This document shows, one piece after another, positions 1-11,063 of a stretch of 64,000 bases of DNA. The first letter of the stretch is position 1. Each line of letters starts with the position of its first letter. The position numbers were made by a program, and so were the translations under genes. Location of the stretch: positions 1,736,001 to 1,800,000 of the forward strand of contig NZ_CP089293.1 in the NCBI RefSeq assembly GCF_021919345.1, read 5' to 3'. The notes beneath the pieces are model-generated. The model worked only from the letters and a program-made list of their open reading frames with translations. It had not been told where the DNA came from and did no database searches. The stretch is from Paenarthrobacter nicotinovorans. Lineage in GTDB: Bacteria > Actinomycetota > Actinomycetes > Actinomycetales > Micrococcaceae.

Positions 1-1350
1 ATCAAGCCTGAGCTGGAGGACCGGATTACCAAGCTCTACATCCCGGGACTCAAAGCTGAAGGCATCAGCAAACGCGTCTACCCGAATGGCAGCGTGGCCG
101 GCGGGGTAGTGGGTTTCCTCAAGGACGGGACCACCGGCCAGGCGGGCATCGAGCAAACCCAGGACGAGATTCTCCGCGGTACTGAAGGCAAGCGCGTCTT
201 CGAGATCGGTGCCGACGGCCTCCGTATTCCCGTGGCCACTGACGAACTGACACCTGCCGTCGACGGCAGTGACGTCAAACTGACCATCAATACCGACATC
301 CAGTACTTCGCTCAACAGGCTATTCAGAGCCAGGTCAACAAAATGAATGCCGAGTGGGGTTCGATCGTCGTGATCGACACGAAGACCGGCAACCTCATCG
401 CCCTGGCCGACACCAATGCCCCGGACCCGAACGACCCCGGCAAAGTCGACGCCAAGGACCGTGGCGTGCGTTCGGTGACTGCCGCCTACGAGCCCGGCTC
501 CGTCCAGAAGATGATCACCGCTGCGGCGGCAATCGAGGAGGGCAAGTCCTTCCCGCTGGACCACTTCACCATTCCGCCCGCATACACCATTGACGGGCAG
601 ACCTTCACGGACGCTTTCGAGCACGGCACCGAAGAACGCACACTCGCCGGCATCCTGGGCTGGTCCATGAACACCGGCACCGTGATGGTCGGGAGCCGCC
701 TGAGCAAAGAGCAGCGGTATGACTGGCTGAAGAAGTTCGGCATCGGAGAGCAGACGGACATCGGGCTGCCGGCCGAAGCGACGGGCATCCTCGCCACGCC
801 AGACCAATGGGATGAACGCCAGCAGTACACGGTGCTCTTCGGACAGGGCGTGTCGCAGTCGACGCTGCAGACGGTCCGGGCCTTCCAGAGCATCGCCAAC
901 AACGGGGTGATGCTCCAACCCCGGCTGATTGACGGTTACATCGGCCCCGACGGCCAGGAGCAGAAGGCCCCTGCCAAGGATCCGCGCCAAGTGGTCTCGA
1001 AGGAGACCGCCCAACAGGTCAGGGACATCCTGGAGAGCGCAGTGACCGAGGGACAGATCAAGGATGCCGCCATCGACGGCTACCGTGTCGGCGCCAAGAC
1101 CGGTACGTCCCAAGCCCCGCGTGAGGACGGACTGCCGGGCTTCGATGGCTACACTGCCTCGATGGTTGGCATGGCCCCCATGGATGACCCCCGGTTCATC
1201 GTTGAAGTGGTCTTGCAGCGCCCCAAGGGAAACATCTATGGAGTCACCAACGGCCCGGTGTTCCGGTCAGTGATGGCACAGGTCCTGAGGACCTACAACG
1301 TGGCCCCATCCACCGGGACTCCCGCGCGGCTGCCCCAGTTCGTCAAGTAA
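1..1350 (+). CDS. ftsI: Penicillin-binding protein FtsI (PBP3), 3' part
   Basis: This is the C-terminal part of the division-specific class B transpeptidase that cross-links septal peptidoglycan with FtsW outside the membrane. The frame is open from the first base, so the N-terminus, membrane anchor and start codon lie upstream of the window. All three transpeptidase motifs are visible: SVQK with the catalytic serine at 499-501, SMN at 664-672 and KTGT at 1096-1107. The visible part begins in the dimerisation/linker region. It is the first gene of the dcw cluster here, and murE follows after 102 bases. The protein ends soon after the transpeptidase domain, with no sign of C-terminal PASTA repeats. 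Identification is secure; only the start is unknown. Confidence 0.95.
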   Translation: MKPELEDRITKLYIPGLKAEGISKRVYPNGSVAGGVVGFLKDGTTGQAGIEQTQDEILRGTEGKRVFEIGADGLRIPVATDELTPAVDGSDVKLTINTDIQYFAQQAIQSQVNKMNAEWGSIVVIDTKTGNLIALADTNAPDPNDPGKVDAKDRGVRSVTAAYEPGSVQKMITAAAAIEEGKSFPLDHFTIPPAYTIDGQTFTDAFEHGTEERTLAGILGWSMNTGTVMVGSRLSKEQRYDWLKKFGIGEQTDIGLPAEATGILATPDQWDERQQYTVLFGQGVSQSTLQTVRAFQSIANNGVMLQPRLIDGYIGPDGQEQKAPAKDPRQVVSKETAQQVRDILESAVTEGQIKDAAIDGYRVGAKTGTSQAPREDGLPGFDGYTASMVGMAPMDDPRFIVEVVLQRPKGNIYGVTNGPVFRSVMAQVLRTYNVAPSTGTPARLPQFVK

Positions 1351-1452
1351 GCTTCTTGGGCGTCTGTTTCGGTCACCATTCGATCCACCACTAACGGCCC
1401 GGGCGCCGCTGGCCCCCGGCCGGTCGTTCCACGAGCACCAACGGAGAACCAC

Positions 1453-3096
1453 GTGTCAGAGCACAAAGAGGCAGCTTCCAATACCGCGACGCCGGATGCC
1501 GGACGGTCAGCTTTCCGTCCCGCATCCGTTGCTGCGGTGCCCCTGGCGGTCATAGCGGGAGCGCTGGGAGTAACGGCCCCTGACGGCAGCCAGGACCTTG
1601 GCGTCACCGGCATCACGCTCAATTCCCGTGCCGTTGAACCGGGCGATCTCTACATGGCCTTGCCGGGCGCCACGCGCCATGGTGCCGATTTCGTACCCCA
1701 AGCCGTGGAGGCCGGTGCCGTCGCAGTGGTTACGGACGACGCCGGTGCACGCCAGCTTGCGCTGGCAACCGAGCAGCCCGTCCCTGTCCTCATCATTGCG
1801 GAGCCGCGGGCCGCCGTCGGGCCTTTGTCCGCGCTGATCTATCGCAGCCAACCGGAGGATGCGGCCTTCCCGTCGCTTTTCGGCGTCACGGGGACCAATG
1901 GCAAGACCACCACCACTTACTTCATCAACTCGCTGCTGCGTGCCTTGGGCAAGCAGCCGGGCCTGATCGGGACCATCGAGATAGTGGCCGGCGGAGAACC
2001 CATCCCGAGCCTCCTGACCACTCCGGAGTCCCCGGATGTCCACGCACTGCTCGCATTGATGCGGGAGCGGGGCCTGGACGCGGCGTCCATGGAGGTTTCA
2101 TCGCACGCGATCTCCTACCGCCGGGTGGACTCTGTCATGTTCGACGTCGCAGGATTCACCAACCTCACCCAGGACCATCTGGACCTCCACGGCAGCATGG
2201 AGGAGTACTTCAACACCAAGGCCGAACTCTTCACCGCCGGACGCGCACGCCAGGCTGTTGTCACGGTCGACGACGAATGGGGCCGCAAGCTTGCCGCCCT
2301 GGCGGACATTCCGGTCACCACGCTTTCAGCGGCTTCTTCCAGTGGCGCCCCGGACGCTGACTGGCACGTCGCGTCCATCAACCCGCGCGGGTTGGGTTCG
2401 GAATTCGAACTGCACCACACGGACGGCCGGACCTTGCGGGTCCACACCGGCTTGCCGGGCGACTTCAACGTGGCAAACGCGGCGTTGGCTACCGTCATGG
2501 TCCTGGCGTCCGGGGTAGATGAATCCGAGCTCCAGGACGCCTTGGATGCCCACGATCCTTTTACGGTTGCTGTTCCCGGGCGCATGCAGCTCGTCTCCAC
2601 GGAGCCCGCCGCCGTTGTTGATTTTGCCCACAATCCCGATGCCCTGGCCCGTGCACTGATGGCGGTCCGGTCACCGGAGGAAGAGTCACGCGTCATCGTG
2701 GTTTTTGGCGCCACAGGACAACGTGACCAAGGCAAAAGGCCTACCATGGGCGCAATCGCGGCCCGTCTGGCCGACGTCGTGATTATCAGCGATGACGACC
2801 CCCACGATGAGGATGCCGCCGCCATCCGCGCTGAGGTGCTGGCGGGCGCCTTTGCTGCGCGGGAGGGAGAGAACCTGGGCAGCGAGATCATCGAGTCCTA
2901 CCCGAGGGATGCTGCCATCCGCCTCGCCGTTGACCTGGCGACGGCGAAGGACACCATCCTCATCGCAGGACGCGGCCACGAGGTGTGGCAGGAAGTACAA
3001 GGCGTAAACCTCGCCCTGGACGACAGGGTCGAGTTGCGGGCCGCCTTGACATCCAAGGGATTCAGCGTTTCATCGGACCAGCGGATAGAGTCCTAA
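1453..3096 (+). CDS. murE: UDP-N-acetylmuramoyl-tripeptide synthetase MurE
   Basis: This cytoplasmic Mur ligase adds the third stem amino acid to UDP-MurNAc-L-Ala-D-Glu using ATP. The start is GTG at 1453, behind a GGAGAAC Shine-Dalgarno sequence at 1443. The ATP loop GTNGKTTT is at about residues 146-153, with the lysine at 151. The substrate-selecting motif reads DDPH (residues 448-451), where diaminopimelate-adding enzymes have DNPR. The missing arginine argues for L-lysine, the usual third residue in Arthrobacter peptidoglycan. The length (547 aa) is normal to slightly long, with an extended N-terminus. murF begins six bases after the stop. Confidence 0.95.
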   Translation: MSEHKEAASNTATPDAGRSAFRPASVAAVPLAVIAGALGVTAPDGSQDLGVTGITLNSRAVEPGDLYMALPGATRHGADFVPQAVEAGAVAVVTDDAGARQLALATEQPVPVLIIAEPRAAVGPLSALIYRSQPEDAAFPSLFGVTGTNGKTTTTYFINSLLRALGKQPGLIGTIEIVAGGEPIPSLLTTPESPDVHALLALMRERGLDAASMEVSSHAISYRRVDSVMFDVAGFTNLTQDHLDLHGSMEEYFNTKAELFTAGRARQAVVTVDDEWGRKLAALADIPVTTLSAASSSGAPDADWHVASINPRGLGSEFELHHTDGRTLRVHTGLPGDFNVANAALATVMVLASGVDESELQDALDAHDPFTVAVPGRMQLVSTEPAAVVDFAHNPDALARALMAVRSPEEESRVIVVFGATGQRDQGKRPTMGAIAARLADVVIISDDDPHDEDAAAIRAEVLAGAFAAREGENLGSEIIESYPRDAAIRLAVDLATAKDTILIAGRGHEVWQEVQGVNLALDDRVELRAALTSKGFSVSSDQRIES

Positions 3097-3102
3097 ACCG
3101 AG

Positions 3103-4593
3103 ATGATTGCACTTACTGCGGCGGAGATCGCCGACATCACCCATGGCCGTTTGACCGGAGATCCGGGCATCGTGCCCTCCTCTGTGGTTACTGACTCACG
3201 GGAGGCGATGCCCGGCTCGTTGTACGTGGCCAAACCCGGCGAGCACGCCGATGGCCACGACTTCGTCGACGCCGCGTTTGAGCGTGGCGCCGTTCTGGTC
3301 CTCGCCGAACGTGAGGTGACCGATGCCCACGGCAGCCCATATCCCGCCGTCGTGGTCGACGACGCTGTCCTGGCCATGGGCGCCCTGGCGGCTGAAGCGG
3401 TCCGGCGCATCCGGGCCGACCGCGAACAGCGCGGCGAGCAGTTCACGGTCATTGGAATCACCGGCTCAGCCGGCAAGACCACCACCAAGGATCTCCTTGC
3501 CGGCGTGTTGTCGACGGCAGGCGCCACTGTGGCGCCACAGGGCTCGTACAACGGCGAGGTGGGTGTTCCGCTCACGGTTTTCGCCGCTGACACCGATACG
3601 CGCTTCCTTGTCATCGAGATGGGTGCCACCGGCCTGGGCCACATCAAGTACCTCGCGGAGATGGTCAAGCCGGACATCGGTGTAGTCCTGGTAGTCGGGA
3701 CCGCCCATGCCGGCGAATTCGGCGGTGTGGAGAACATCGCCAAAACCAAGGGTGAACTGGTCGAAGCCCTTAGCGAAAACGGCACTGCGGTCATCAACCT
3801 CGACGACGGCCGCGTAGCTGCCATGCGCGCCCGCACCAAGGCCAAGGTCCTGGGGTTCACGGCCTCGCCCGCTACCACCGAAGAGGTGGAAGCCCGCAAC
3901 GTCGTGGTCAACGACCAGGGCTTCCCCGACTTCGACCTCATACTTCCCGACGGCGGCCCTTCTGTTCCGGTGCGGAGCCGCCTGATCGGTGGCCACCACG
4001 TGACCAACCTGCTCGCAGCTGCGTCAGCGGCTTTTGCGGCCGGGATTCCAGCCGTCGACATCGCCTCGTCACTCAGCTCCCAGTCGGCAGCCAGCCGTTG
4101 GCGCATGGAGCGAACAGAACGTGAAGACGGCGTGACCATCATCAACGACGCCTACAACGCGAACCCGGAATCCATGCGCGCTGCTCTGCGCACTCTTGCA
4201 GACCTTGGACAAGGCAGGAGGACCTGGGCTGTCCTTGGCGCCATGCTCGAGCTGGGCGAAGACTCCATCCGCGAACACACTGCGGTTGGCACTCAGGTGG
4301 TCCGGCTGAACATCTCCAGGCTGGTGGTGGTGGGACGCGAAGCCCGCGCCCTCTATGTCTCTGCCATCCAGGAAGGCTCCTGGGGGGATGAATGTTCCTT
4401 CACCGAGACTGTGGAGGAAGCATACGAACTCCTGCAGAACGAACTCAGACCAGGCGACCTCGTGTTGTTCAAGTCCTCCAATGGTGTGGGGCTCAGGCAC
4501 TTGGGGGATCGGATAGCATTACCTCCACGGGCCGAGCCCACCGGAGAAAGCGCGGCTGAAGCTGCCGCAAGCGAAGGGAACGAGCAGCTGTGA
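3103..4593 (+). CDS. murF: UDP-N-acetylmuramoyl-tripeptide--D-alanyl-D-alanine ligase MurF
   Basis: MurF adds the D-Ala-D-Ala dipeptide and so completes the UDP-MurNAc pentapeptide in the cytoplasm. The start is ATG 3103, only six bases after murE, so the two are probably cotranslated. The ATP loop [13 protein letters not shown] has its lysine at about residue 125. The motif [11 protein letters not shown], typical of MurF, is at about residues 347-357. The stop codon overlaps the GTG of mraY by four bases. The last about 25 residues are Ala/Glu-rich and look like a disordered tail. Length is 496 aa, within the normal range. Confidence 0.95.
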   Translation: MIALTAAEIADITHGRLTGDPGIVPSSVVTDSREAMPGSLYVAKPGEHADGHDFVDAAFERGAVLVLAEREVTDAHGSPYPAVVVDDAVLAMGALAAEAVRRIRADREQRGEQFTVIGITGSAGKTTTKDLLAGVLSTAGATVAPQGSYNGEVGVPLTVFAADTDTRFLVIEMGATGLGHIKYLAEMVKPDIGVVLVVGTAHAGEFGGVENIAKTKGELVEALSENGTAVINLDDGRVAAMRARTKAKVLGFTASPATTEEVEARNVVVNDQGFPDFDLILPDGGPSVPVRSRLIGGHHVTNLLAAASAAFAAGIPAVDIASSLSSQSAASRWRMERTEREDGVTIINDAYNANPESMRAALRTLADLGQGRRTWAVLGAMLELGEDSIREHTAVGTQVVRLNISRLVVVGREARALYVSAIQEGSWGDECSFTETVEEAYELLQNELRPGDLVLFKSSNGVGLRHLGDRIALPPRAEPTGESAAEAAASEGNEQL

Positions 4594-5699
4594 TTGCACT
4601 TTTGATCGGCGCCGGCGTCGCCCTTCTGGTGGCCTTGATAGGCACACCCCTCTTCATCAGGTTCCTGGTAGCCAAGAGTTACGGGCAGTTCATCCGCGAT
4701 GACGGCCCCACTTCGCACCACACCAAGCGCGGCACCCCCACCATGGGCGGGACCGTCGTGGTGGCGGCTGTGCTCATCAGCTACTTTGTGACGCACCTGA
4801 TCATGTGGATGATGAACCCGCGGTCCGCCGGGCCATCGGCGTCAGGTCTTCTTCTGCTGTTCCTCATGGTCGGCATGGGCTTCGTGGGATTCCTGGATGA
4901 CTACATCAAGATCTCGAACAAACGCAGCCTGGGCCTGAACGCCCGAGCCAAACTCATCCTCCAGGCAGCCGTTGGCATCATCTTCGCCGTGCTCGTCCTG
5001 CAGTTCCCGAATGAGGACGGGCTCCGTCCGGCCTCGACGCAGATCTCGCTGGTACGGGATATTCCCTGGCTGGATCTCGCCTTCGGCGGGACAGTACTGG
5101 GCGCTATCTTGTTCATTGTCTGGTCCAACCTGATCATCACGGCAGCAACCAATGGCGTGAACCTGACAGACGGCCTGGACGGGCTGGCCGCCGGAGCATC
5201 CATCATGGTCTTCGGCGCCTACACCATCATGGGTATCTGGCAGAACAACCAAGCATGCGGTTCACCCAAGGAAGCGGGCAGCGGTTGCTACCAGGTCCGC
5301 GACCCCATGGATCTGGCCTTGCTCGCGGCCATCCTCAGCGCAGCCCTGGTCGGGTTCCTCTGGTGGAATACGTCACCGGCCAAGATCTTCATGGGCGACA
5401 CCGGCTCGCTGGCCATCGGCGGAGCCGTGGCAGCATTTGCCATCCTTTCCCGGACTGAGCTGCTGTTGGCTTTCATCGGCGGCCTGTTCGTGCTCATCAC
5501 CCTGTCGGTCATCATCCAAGTGGGCTTCTTCAAGCTCTCAGGCGGTAAACGGGTGTTCAAAATGGCCCCGCTCCAGCACCACTTCGAACTGAAGGGCTGG
5601 GCCGAGGTCACCGTGGTGGTCCGCTTCTGGATCCTCGCCGGGCTGTTCGTGGCCGCAGGCCTGGGAATTTTCTACGCTGAATGGGTGGTGCTGCTGTGA
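4590..5699 (+). CDS. mraY: Phospho-N-acetylmuramoyl-pentapeptide transferase MraY
   Basis: This polytopic membrane enzyme transfers phospho-MurNAc-pentapeptide to undecaprenyl phosphate, making lipid I. The start is GTG 4590 inside the murF stop (GTGA overlap). Family motifs are clear: [12 protein letters not shown] near residue 50, FLDDYIK near 105, [12 protein letters not shown] near 190, [10 protein letters not shown] near 270 and the LQHHFELKG loop near 330. Many hydrophobic segments match the ten-helix fold. An insert with two cysteines ([18 protein letters not shown]) in an external loop is the form I would expect in actinobacteria. It overlaps murD by four bases. Confidence 0.95.
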   Translation: MIALLIGAGVALLVALIGTPLFIRFLVAKSYGQFIRDDGPTSHHTKRGTPTMGGTVVVAAVLISYFVTHLIMWMMNPRSAGPSASGLLLLFLMVGMGFVGFLDDYIKISNKRSLGLNARAKLILQAAVGIIFAVLVLQFPNEDGLRPASTQISLVRDIPWLDLAFGGTVLGAILFIVWSNLIITAATNGVNLTDGLDGLAAGASIMVFGAYTIMGIWQNNQACGSPKEAGSGCYQVRDPMDLALLAAILSAALVGFLWWNTSPAKIFMGDTGSLAIGGAVAAFAILSRTELLLAFIGGLFVLITLSVIIQVGFFKLSGGKRVFKMAPLQHHFELKGWAEVTVVVRFWILAGLFVAAGLGIFYAEWVVLL

Positions 5700-7270
5700 A
5701 CGAGGCCCCTGGAACCATGTCCTCTTCATCCGACCGGCTCAAGGAGCTGACCAGCTGGGATTCCAACTGGAGCGGGCTGCGGGTCGTGGTGACGGGTATC
5801 GGCCTGTCCGGTTTTTCCGCTGCCGACACCCTGATTGAGCTCGGAGCCAAGGTACTAGTGGTGGACGCCGCAACCACCGACAAAGCCAAAGCTCAGGCAG
5901 ACACCCTGAAAATCGTCGGCGCCGTTGACGTCCTGCTGGGGGAGGACGCTGTCAGCACCCTCCCGCTGATTGAGGACAGCCTGCCCGACCTCGTGGTAAC
6001 TTCTCCCGGCTGGCGTCCGGATCAAGCCCTGCTGGCGGCGGCCAAGCGCAAGCACATCGCCGTATGGGGCGACGTCGAATTGGCGTGGCGACTCCGGGTC
6101 CGTGAAGGGCGCAAGACCACCGACTGGCTGACCATCACCGGCACCAACGGCAAAACCACCACGGTGGGGATGACCGAGTCAATGCTGCAGGCTGCCGGCT
6201 TGAAGGCCATCGCGGTCGGCAATGTTGGAACGCCGATCCTGGACGCCCTGCGGGACCCGGTGGACTATGACGTCTTTGCTGTGGAACTGTCCAGCTTCCA
6301 GTTGCATTGGAGTCACTCGCTCTCGCCCGTGGCAAGTGTGTGCCTCAATGTCGCGGAGGACCATGTGGACTGGCACGGTTCCTATGCGTCCTACCTCGCG
6401 GACAAGGCCAAGGTGTACGAGAACACCCAAAAGGCAGCGATCTACAACGCCGAGCAAATCGAAACCGAGCGCATGGTCGAGAATGCGGACGTTGTGGAGG
6501 GTTGCCGGGCCATCGGTTTTACCACCAACACTCCTGCCATCAGCATGCTGGGCGTCGTGGACGGTCTGCTGGTGGACCGCGCTTTCATCGCCGAACGCAA
6601 GGATTCGGCAGCGGAACTGGCCGCGATGACAGATCTTGGCCCGGTGGCCCCGCGCCACATGGTGGCCAACGCGCTGGCCGCCGCGGCACTGGTCCGGGCC
6701 TACGGTGTGGAACCCTCGGCTGTGAAGCAGGGACTGGTCAACTACCTCCCCGGCGCGCATCGGATCCAACTGGTAGCCAAGCACAACGACATCCTGTGGA
6801 TCAACGACTCGAAGGCGACGAATCCGCATGCGGCATCGGCGGCACTCTCGGCCTTCCAGAACGTGGTGTGGATTGCCGGCGGCCTGTCCAAGGGCGTCAA
6901 CTACGACGAGCTGGTCAAGGAACATGCACGGCGGCTCAAGACCGTGGTGCTCATCGGAACCGACACCGCCTCGCTGGAGGCCTCCCTCCAGCGACACGCG
7001 CCGGATGTCCCGGTGATAGCCCAGGCCAAGGGTGACACTGAGAGTGTGCAGACCGCAGCCGGTAACGCCGCTTCGCCAATTTTCGGCGAGACCATCATGG
7101 CCCAGGCCGTGGCGTCCGCAGCCGGAGTGGCAACCTCGGGCGATACCGTCCTCATGGCACCAGCGGCTGCATCCATGGATCAGTTCTCTTCCTACGCTCA
7201 CCGTGGCGACGCATTCGTCCAGGCAGTTCGCGAGCTTGTGGAAGGGCAGGCACAGACCACCGAGGAGTAA
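5696..7270 (+). CDS. murD: UDP-N-acetylmuramoylalanine--D-glutamate ligase MurD
   Basis: MurD adds D-glutamate to UDP-MurNAc-L-Ala with ATP in the cytoplasm. I use the GTG at 5696 because it overlaps the mraY stop as GTGA, the same coupling seen at other junctions here; an in-frame ATG at 5681 lies inside mraY and adds five residues. The N-terminal Rossmann-like UDP domain ([17 protein letters not shown]) is followed by the ATP loop [14 protein letters not shown] and the motif [11 protein letters not shown] in the C-terminal domain. It is about 524 aa, longer than E. coli MurD. ftsW follows after two bases. Confidence 0.95.
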   Translation: MNEAPGTMSSSSDRLKELTSWDSNWSGLRVVVTGIGLSGFSAADTLIELGAKVLVVDAATTDKAKAQADTLKIVGAVDVLLGEDAVSTLPLIEDSLPDLVVTSPGWRPDQALLAAAKRKHIAVWGDVELAWRLRVREGRKTTDWLTITGTNGKTTTVGMTESMLQAAGLKAIAVGNVGTPILDALRDPVDYDVFAVELSSFQLHWSHSLSPVASVCLNVAEDHVDWHGSYASYLADKAKVYENTQKAAIYNAEQIETERMVENADVVEGCRAIGFTTNTPAISMLGVVDGLLVDRAFIAERKDSAAELAAMTDLGPVAPRHMVANALAAAALVRAYGVEPSAVKQGLVNYLPGAHRIQLVAKHNDILWINDSKATNPHAASAALSAFQNVVWIAGGLSKGVNYDELVKEHARRLKTVVLIGTDTASLEASLQRHAPDVPVIAQAKGDTESVQTAAGNAASPIFGETIMAQAVASAAGVATSGDTVLMAPAAASMDQFSSYAHRGDAFVQAVRELVEGQAQTTEE

Positions 7271-7272
7271 CA

Positions 7273-8574
7273 ATGGTCAGCACGCCCACCCGCACCCGCG
7301 GCAAAGAGCCACGGGACGGGAAGAACAAGGCCACGCCCCCGGCCGCCAGGCAGCCCAAAGGGTTACGCCGGCACTGGCGCAGCTTCTGGGAGAGCCTAGA
7401 GGGCAAAAGCAAGGCGCCCAACAGCTCCACTTATTACCTCATTCTCGGTTGTGCCCTGGCGTTGACGGCCATTGGCATCATGATGGTGTTGTCCGCTTCC
7501 AGCGTCGAAGCCATCTCGGAGGGAAAGTCCCCCTACGCGGATGCGTTGAAGCAGGCCGTGTTCGGCGTCGTCGGCCTGGTCGCCATGTACGTCATTTCAC
7601 GAACCAACGTGAACTGGATGAAGAAACTTTCCTGGTGGGCTCTTGGCGCCGTCGTGGTCCTCCTGGCCTTGGTCCAGGTCATGGGCAACAGCGTCAACGG
7701 AAACAAGAACTGGATCGACATCGGCGGTGTCACACTCCAGCCTTCGGAGATGTCCAAGCTGGTCCTTTGTGTCTGGATTGCCGCCGTGCTTGCCCGGAAA
7801 CAAAAGCTCCTTAACCGGTGGATGCACGTGATCATCCCGGTTGTGCCGGGTGCCGGACTGGTCATCGGTTTGGTGATGCTCGGTAATGACCTCGGAACAG
7901 TCATTGTCATTGCAGCCATCGCCGCCGCAGGGCTCTACTTCGCCGGCGTTCCGGGGCGCATGCTCGGCATCGCCGGCGCCGTGGGTATCGTCGGGGCTGT
8001 GCTGGCCACCGTCAGCAGCTCCAACCGGATCTGCCGCATCACGTCATGGCTCGGAACGGCGTCCGCGACGTGCACCGAACAGTTCGACTTCGATTTCCAG
8101 TCAACGAACGGCATGTACGGCCTGGCCCAGGGTAGCTGGACAGGTCTGGGCCTTGGCCAGAGCCGGCAGAAGTACAACTGGCTTCCGGAAGCCCACAACG
8201 ACTTCATCTTCGCCATCATCGGTGAGGAGCTCGGCCTTGTGGGAACCATTGTGGTCCTGGTGCTGTTTGCCATCCTGGGCATTGCGATTTTCCGGGTCGT
8301 GGTCCGCCAGACGGACCCGTTCCAGCGGACCCTTGCCGGCGGCATCATGGTGTGGCTCCTGGGCCAGGCGAGCATGAACATGGCGGTGGTAACGCAGTTG
8401 CTGCCGGTGGTGGGAGTGCCTTTGCCGTTCATCTCATATGGCGGTTCGGCGCTGATCATGTCCCTGTGCGGTGTGGGCGTAGTGTTGTCCTTGGCCCGCG
8501 GCCAGCTGCCACCCCAGCAACGTCCACGATTCCTGCCGCGCCGCTCACCCAAACCCGCACGAAAGCGTACCTAG
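7273..8574 (+). CDS. ftsW: SEDS-family peptidoglycan glycosyltransferase FtsW
   Basis: FtsW is the septal glycan polymerase that works with FtsI. The start is ATG 7273 behind GAGGAGTAA. The first about 55 residues are basic and cytoplasmic, then about ten membrane helices follow. SEDS signatures are present: NGNKNWID, the external loop WLPEAHNDFIFAIIGEELG that carries the catalytic-site aspartate, and near the end VGVPLPFISYGGSALI. The length is 433 aa. The C-terminal tail (PRRSPKPARKRT) is basic. Its place between murD and murG, and the ftsI partner upstream, favour FtsW over RodA. Confidence 0.94.
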   Translation: MVSTPTRTRGKEPRDGKNKATPPAARQPKGLRRHWRSFWESLEGKSKAPNSSTYYLILGCALALTAIGIMMVLSASSVEAISEGKSPYADALKQAVFGVVGLVAMYVISRTNVNWMKKLSWWALGAVVVLLALVQVMGNSVNGNKNWIDIGGVTLQPSEMSKLVLCVWIAAVLARKQKLLNRWMHVIIPVVPGAGLVIGLVMLGNDLGTVIVIAAIAAAGLYFAGVPGRMLGIAGAVGIVGAVLATVSSSNRICRITSWLGTASATCTEQFDFDFQSTNGMYGLAQGSWTGLGLGQSRQKYNWLPEAHNDFIFAIIGEELGLVGTIVVLVLFAILGIAIFRVVVRQTDPFQRTLAGGIMVWLLGQASMNMAVVTQLLPVVGVPLPFISYGGSALIMSLCGVGVVLSLARGQLPPQQRPRFLPRRSPKPARKRT

Positions 8575-8580
8575 CACTTC

Positions 8581-9696
8581 ATGACTTCTGATTCCCACGC
8601 GACCAAGCCTTTGTCCGTCGTCCTTGCAGGCGGCGGAACTGCCGGGCACATCAGCCCTTTGCTCGCCATTGCTGATGCCATCAGGGAAAAGCGTCCGGAG
8701 GCGTCCATCCTGACTGTTGGCACGCCGTCGGGAATGGAAACCAGGCTCATCCCGGCGGCCGGTTACGAGCTCGCCACCATTGACCGTGTCCCGTTCCCCC
8801 GACGGCCTTCCGTTGATCTGCTCAAGCTTCCGGGCCGCCTGGGCGGGGCAGTCAAGCAAGCCTGCCGGATCCTGGAGAACGCACGGGCCGACGTCCTGGT
8901 GGGTGTGGGCGGCTACGTCTGCACCCCCATGTACCTTGCAGCACGGAAGCTCGGCGTCCCGATCGTGGTCCACGAAGCCAACATGAAGGCAGGGCTGGCC
9001 AACCGGGTCGGCGCCCGGTTCAGCAACCACGTCGCCGTGGCCTTTGCTGGTACACGCCTGAGGGGCGCCCGCCATGTAGGCATGCCGATGCGGCGTGCCA
9101 TCTCCACTCTCGACCGGGGCGCAGCGGGTCCGGCCGCCAAAGCCATGCTCGGCCTCGATGCGGACCGGCCGGCCCTGATCGTGACCGGAGGCTCTTCCGG
9201 AGCGCTCAGCATCAACCGTGCCATCGCCGCAGCTTTGCCTGCCTTCGGGGCTGCAGGGGTCCAGACGCTCCACATCACAGGTGTCGGCAAAGCCGTCAAG
9301 AACGACGACGGCGGCCTGCTGGCCGGTGAAGGCTACCGGCAGGTTGAGTACGTGGACGGGATGGAGAACGTCTACGCTGCTGCTGACGTCCTGCTGGCCC
9401 GCGCGGGAGCCGGAACGGTCAGCGAAGTGGCAGCAGTCGGCGTGCCGGCGGTCTTTGTGCCGTTGCCGATCGGAAACGGGGAGCAGGCCCTGAACGCGGC
9501 TCCCTTGGTGGAAGCCGGCGGTGCGTTGTTGGTCGCGGACCAGGACCTTGACCCGCAGTGGCTGGAACGCGAGCTCATTCCCCTGCTCTCGGACCGCGAA
9601 CGACTGAACGACATGGCCCGGAAATCCGAGGCCCTTGGTATTAGAAACGCCGATCAGCGCATGGCTGATCTCGTCCTGGAAGCGGTATCCGCATGA
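8581..9696 (+). CDS. murG: UDP-GlcNAc--lipid I N-acetylglucosaminyltransferase MurG
   Basis: This peripheral membrane GT-B enzyme converts lipid I to lipid II. The glycine-rich loop [13 protein letters not shown] is at about residues 13-25, and the donor-site region is [10 protein letters not shown] near residue 202. [13 protein letters not shown] near residue 130 corresponds to the HEQN motif of other MurGs, with an alanine where glutamine is common. [20 protein letters not shown] is the conserved UDP-GlcNAc site. The start is ATG 8581, six bases after ftsW. The stop overlaps murC as ATGA. Confidence 0.95.
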   Translation: MTSDSHATKPLSVVLAGGGTAGHISPLLAIADAIREKRPEASILTVGTPSGMETRLIPAAGYELATIDRVPFPRRPSVDLLKLPGRLGGAVKQACRILENARADVLVGVGGYVCTPMYLAARKLGVPIVVHEANMKAGLANRVGARFSNHVAVAFAGTRLRGARHVGMPMRRAISTLDRGAAGPAAKAMLGLDADRPALIVTGGSSGALSINRAIAAALPAFGAAGVQTLHITGVGKAVKNDDGGLLAGEGYRQVEYVDGMENVYAAADVLLARAGAGTVSEVAAVGVPAVFVPLPIGNGEQALNAAPLVEAGGALLVADQDLDPQWLERELIPLLSDRERLNDMARKSEALGIRNADQRMADLVLEAVSA

Positions 9697-11063
9697 CCAC
9701 CAGCATCGCACCCCTTGAGACCCTCGGCCGGGTCCACTTCATTGGTATCGGCGGTGTCGGCATGTCCGCCGTTGCACGCATCATGGTTGCCCGTGGAGTT
9801 ACCGTAAGCGGCAGCGACGCCAAGGATCTGCCAGTCATGCAGGATCTGGCTGCTGCCGGAGCACGCATCGCCGTCGGGTACGACGCGGCAAACCTGGGTG
9901 ACGCCCAGACCATCGTCGCTGGATCAGCCATCCGGGCCGACAATCCTGAACTCGTGGCGGCACGAAGTGCCGGGCTGCCTGTCCTGCACCGCTCAGAAGG
10001 CCTGGCGGCCACCATGGCGGGACACCGGGTGGTCACGGTAGCCGGTACGCACGGGAAGTCCACCACAACGTCCATGGTTGCAGTCCTGCTCAAGGAGGCC
10101 GGCCTGGACCCGTCCTTCGCCATTGGGGCGAACGTTCCCGCGCTTGGGGTCAATGCAGCGCATGGCTCCTCGGATATTTTCGTGGCCGAGGCGGACGAAT
10201 CAGACGGCTCATTCCTGAACTACCAGCCGCTCATCTCCGTCGTGACGAATGTCGAAGCGGACCATTTGGACCACTACGGCACACCCGAAGCTGTCTTTGC
10301 TTCCTTCGACGCGTTCGCAGCGCTGCTGCCCGCCGACGGCGTACTGCTGGCGTGCGCGGACGACCCCGGAGCGCTGGCACTCGCCGAACGAACAGCGGCC
10401 AAGGAAAGCACCCGGGTCTTGACGTACGGAACGTCACCCGACGCCGACATCAGGCTCCACGATGGTGGACCCGGAGAGGTGTCGGTGGGTCTTGGCAACG
10501 ACATTCACCGCCTCGAACTCCAGGTACCCGGACGCCACAACGCGCTCAACGCAGCGGCTGCCTTCGCCGTCGCGCTTGAACTGGGGGTGGCCCCGGCGGC
10601 TGCCGCGGCAGCGCTGGGACACTTCACTGGAGCCTCGCGCCGGTTCGAGCTGAAGGGGCAGGGGAGGAGCGTGCGGGTCTACGACGACTACGCACACCAC
10701 CCCACGGAAGTCCGTGCCGCCCTGTCTGCTGCCCGTTCGGTAGCCGGCGGCCACAAAGTCCACGTTCTCTTCCAGCCGCACCTCTTCTCGCGCACGCGGG
10801 AATTCGCCGGGGAGTTTGCCTCGGCACTCGGGGCGGCAGATACAGCGCTGGTCCTGGATATTTATCCGGCGCGCGAGGACCCGATTCCCGGCGTGACCAG
10901 TTCGCTGATCTCCGACCGGCTGTCGAATGGGCGCCTGGTGACCGGGGCCGAGGCCGTGGACGCCATTGCGGCGGTTGCAACGGAGGGCGACGTGGTGATC
11001 ACGGTGGGGGCCGGGGACGTTACAGCCTATGGTCCCGCCATTGTGGAGGCGTTGGGTGGCTAG
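9693..11063 (+). CDS. murC: UDP-N-acetylmuramate--L-alanine ligase MurC
   Basis: MurC starts the peptide stem by joining L-alanine to UDP-MurNAc. The N-terminal motif [16 protein letters not shown] and the ATP loop [14 protein letters not shown] (about residues 118-131) identify it, along with EADESDGSF and [13 protein letters not shown] further on. The ATG lies within the murG stop (four-base overlap). At 456 aa the length is normal. It ends at 11063, eight bases inside ftsQ. The position after murG is the usual actinobacterial dcw order. Confidence 0.95.
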   Translation: MTTSIAPLETLGRVHFIGIGGVGMSAVARIMVARGVTVSGSDAKDLPVMQDLAAAGARIAVGYDAANLGDAQTIVAGSAIRADNPELVAARSAGLPVLHRSEGLAATMAGHRVVTVAGTHGKSTTTSMVAVLLKEAGLDPSFAIGANVPALGVNAAHGSSDIFVAEADESDGSFLNYQPLISVVTNVEADHLDHYGTPEAVFASFDAFAALLPADGVLLACADDPGALALAERTAAKESTRVLTYGTSPDADIRLHDGGPGEVSVGLGNDIHRLELQVPGRHNALNAAAAFAVALELGVAPAAAAAALGHFTGASRRFELKGQGRSVRVYDDYAHHPTEVRAALSAARSVAGGHKVHVLFQPHLFSRTREFAGEFASALGAADTALVLDIYPAREDPIPGVTSSLISDRLSNGRLVTGAEAVDAIAAVATEGDVVITVGAGDVTAYGPAIVEALGG

